From positions 453,932 through 517,931 of the forward strand of contig NZ_QGGB01000005.1 in assembly GCF_003150675.1 (NCBI RefSeq): a stretch of DNA of 64,000 nt, read 5' to 3'. Source of the DNA: Rhodohalobacter mucosus (GTDB taxonomy: Bacteria > Bacteroidota > Rhodothermia > Balneolales > Balneolaceae). Position numbers and translations under genes: made by a program. The notes under the pieces were generated by a model. The model had not been told where the DNA came from and searched no databases. It was given only the letters and a program-made list of their open reading frames with translations. Below, in pieces: positions 63,958 to 64,000 of the stretch (position 1 is its first letter; each line of letters starts with the position of its first letter).

Positions 63958-64000
63958 ATGAATCAAAAATACTCCTTCTGCTGCGCAATTTTTTTAACAA
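63958..64000 (+). CDS. start of the next cassette gene (partial)
   Basis: An ATG 54 bp after the attC cut site opens MNQKYSFCCAIFLT with no stop before the window ends. The beginning looks like a signal peptide. Position and direction fit the first gene of a following integron cassette, but only 14 codons are visible. Confidence 0.4.
   Translation, partial: MNQKYSFCCAIFLT

Overview
The window reads as a chromosomal segment of a Bacteroidota/Balneolota-type bacterium, most likely of the order Balneolales. The basis is a set of lineage-typical families: two secreted proteins ending in a type IX secretion (T9SS) sorting domain with the Balneolota-style FPNPFNPATNI/YPNPFNPATNI motif, DUF2480 in a suf cluster, DUF3098, a TonB-dependent receptor, a TM2/DUF2752 pair, a 23S intervening-sequence-type four-helix-bundle protein beside sugar-nucleotide genes, and an acyl-ACP thioesterase. 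Start codons are often TTG or GTG with weak Shine-Dalgarno sequences. The genus is not resolved.

Layout. 1-8 kb: a TonB-dependent receptor (cut by the left edge), two small membrane proteins, an HD-domain protein, then an envelope cluster (DUF4097 adhesin-like protein, 7TM-SpoIIE phosphatase, Omp85-like barrel) closed by a clear terminator. 8-22 kb: mltG, then a long minus-strand block: an LpoA-like binding protein with guaA; efp-accB-accC-gcvH; an NSS transporter; metG with a GH13 debranching enzyme; a TrmH-family methyltransferase; and an orphan 5S rRNA-like gene with its own terminator. 22-31 kb: greA, a four-helix-bundle gene framed by imperfect inverted repeats, ugd and uxs (UDP-glucose to UDP-glucuronate to UDP-xylose), a Nudix hydrolase, an outer-membrane barrel, an SH3 plus degenerate caspase-like lipoprotein, a DMT transporter and pta.

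31-48 kb: the Fe-S assembly operon sufB-C-D-S-nfu-sufA-DUF2480, a stand-alone integrase SAM-like domain, corA, a cohesin/dockerin-like T9SS protein, gltA, and an overlapping operon maf-TPR-GATase-like-mazG. 48-57 kb: DUF3098-DUF92-dicarboxylate symporter, a TPR protein, a lamin-tail T9SS protein, an aldo/keto reductase, two tiny coupled membrane proteins and an acyl-ACP thioesterase. 57-61.5 kb: B12-dependent ribonucleotide reductase nrdJ, preceded by about 600 bp carrying two pairs of DnaA boxes, each pair spaced exactly 20 bp.

61.5-64 kb: a strikingly AT-rich island. It holds an AraC-type DNA-binding domain, a lipoprotein with a glycine-zipper tail and a 58-residue two-helix membrane protein, and ends in a well-formed integron attC site. 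A second gene starts just behind that site, so an integron cassette array appears to begin near the right end and continue past the window. No CRISPR array, tRNA or insertion-sequence transposase was seen.
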